DNA of 60,973 bases from Cerrena zonata. Taxonomy: Eukaryota; Basidiomycota; Agaricomycetes; Polyporales; Cerrenaceae. Every line of letters starts with the position of its first letter. Position 1 is the first letter of the stretch. The notes below the pieces were generated by a model, which worked only from the letters and a program-made list of their open reading frames with translations, did not search any database and was not told the DNA's origin. The DNA lies in NCBI GenBank assembly GCA_038087015.1, contig JASBNA010000118.1:1-60973 (forward strand), read 5' to 3'. Both the position numbers and the translations under genes were made by a program. Below, in pieces: positions 59,831 to 60,973 of this stretch.

Positions 59831-60973
59831 CTAGTCAGATATCACAATGACAGCTCGACCTCTGAGATTCTGTTCTCCGTCGGAATGGGCAGGCGAAGAG
59901 ACAGACAGAGCCGACATTGCAGTTTCGAAACCATCCTCATTTTCTGTGGGAAACACATCATCTCCCCCGTCCGAGAGCGACGTCATCTCTTTGTTGGTTG
60001 TAAGTACCTCTTCATCAAATCTAGATACAACAATCGCCGATACGGATTTAACGCAAATCGTACCACACATTGTACGAGTGTCACTCACCTTGGCTTCCGA
60101 ATTCTAGACTCCAATATGGCTGGAGGTGTGGTCATACGAGAAGGACCATCATGCCGAGTCACTACGTCCAAGTCCATGAGGTCTTCCTCGTCTGACGAGA
60201 AAACATGCTATTCGTTCGCATCAGATTACGAAGTACGGTACTAAGTGCCAAAAAACTTACGGATGCGAAGATCACTGATTTTGCGACAGTACTGTAAGTA
60301 GCCTTTCTCGTCGGCGAAATTTTCGATCCTAAACGAGTTTCAAGGTGAGACGGTAATTTATGTGTTGGATAGTGAATTGCGTACTTGTTCGCTCTTTGGC
60401 TGTTTTCCTTGAGGTCCCAGCTACAGGCGACAGTGCTCGACCTTTTCCTTTCGGTTTTCGACTCTCGCCTGTATGTGTCATCTTTTTCAGAGGCATGTCG
60501 ATGGAATCGAGGTCAGAGTCCTCTCTATCATGTTGCGATATGTCGGATGCTTCGGATTCTCCAAAATCTTCTTCAGGGTCTGGGTCCTCGATGAGGTCCG
60601 CTCCACCCTTCCGTCGACGATAACACCCGCGAATGACATCTCCCCATAGCACATAGGTGTGGCATTTTCTGCATGTGCCACCTCTTGGTATGATATCAAC
60701 TTTACTGGTGGAGGAGGAAAGAAAGTCTTTCGCTAAACAGCGAATGTGGGAAACAGCAGTGCACTCTGAAGCTGGACAAAGGGCGTAATTCAGAGGCTCC
60801 TGTAAACAGAATGTGTTAGTCGTAAAATAGAATCAGTCGCTCGTTCGTATCATACCTTGGAGAGGTTATCGATCGTGCTTTGACAAATAGAACATTTTAC
60901 TGGCGACGAGTTAAGATTTAGAGCTTTCTTCAAGTGTTCTGATGTAAACGTTTCTGCAAGTGGTGGTATCAGT
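59831..60973 (-). CDS. SLX1: SLX1 structure-specific endonuclease subunit, C-terminal part
   Basis: Partial: the gene runs off the window's right end, so the GIY-YIG nuclease domain is not seen. Exons 60856-60973+, 60385-60799, 60261-60328, 60089-60207 and 59831-60020 join in frame. The zinc-binding RING/PHD-like domain is clear: SPVKCSICQSTIDNL, CPASECTAVSHIRCLAKDFL, IPRGGTCRKCHTYVLWGDVI and RGCYRRRKGG, the SLX1 signature. SLX1 with SLX4 resolves Holliday junctions and other branched DNA in the nucleus. After the zinc domain comes an acidic, phosphorylatable tail (SEASDISQHDREDSDLDSID) ending VIVISD, longer than in yeast. The stop is at 59831. Confidence 0.92.

Noticed and set aside
1..60973. 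CRISPR arrays, operons and ribosome binding sites
   Set aside because: The sequence is eukaryotic, with spliceosomal introns throughout; no spaced direct-repeat array was seen.

Overview
This window is nuclear DNA of a filamentous basidiomycete, most likely an Agaricomycete. Genes are cut by many 45-60 nt GT-AG introns. The landmark proteins are basidiomycete-type: a trehalose phosphorylase of the mushroom type, a RAX2 homologue, CDC25, SLX1, four DUF6534-type membrane proteins and a KDZ transposase with its CxC2 cysteine cluster. All gene models come from reading splice sites and frames by eye. Where exon lengths are quoted they sum to a multiple of three.

Layout. 0-5 kb holds three minus-strand genes: an atypical P-loop GTPase-like protein, a single-pass membrane protein and a SAM methyltransferase. 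5.8-7.8 kb holds a DUF6534 membrane protein that looks complete except for one in-frame TAG at a tryptophan position. 10-21 kb is a conserved housekeeping block: CDC25 phosphatase, a DJ-1/PfpI protein divergent from a GDSL (IAH1-like) esterase, a small lineage-specific protein with a conserved C-terminal Cys motif, and trehalose phosphorylase. 23-33 kb holds two intact DUF6534 genes separated by about 5.7 kb with no gene I can support. 35-42 kb has RAX2 with a C-terminal SH3 domain, then a salicylate-hydroxylase-like FAD monooxygenase. A fourth DUF6534 gene lies at 43-45 kb.

The most striking object is a 14,061-bp DNA transposon at 45,260-59,320. It has 787-bp terminal inverted repeats in which I found a single mismatch, so it looks like a young insertion. 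It encodes a KDZ transposase, a TET/JBP-family 2-oxoglutarate/Fe(II) dioxygenase with its catalytic residues present, a protein with two RNase H1 N-terminal (hybrid-binding/viroplasmin-like) domains but no nuclease domain, and an 853-residue protein of unknown function with a basic, AT-hook-like tail. A cluster of three ACGCGT (MCB/MBF-like) sites lies upstream of the TET/JBP gene, and another lies in the divergent promoter of the last two cargo genes. The transposase frame has one TGA about 87 codons before its natural end.

The right edge holds the C-terminal part of SLX1, beside a small fold-back copy of its own 3' end. How the element genes cooperate is inference: KDZ would move the element, and the dioxygenase would alter methylated bases on element or host DNA. 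The hybrid-binding and 853-aa proteins could act in element DNA handling.
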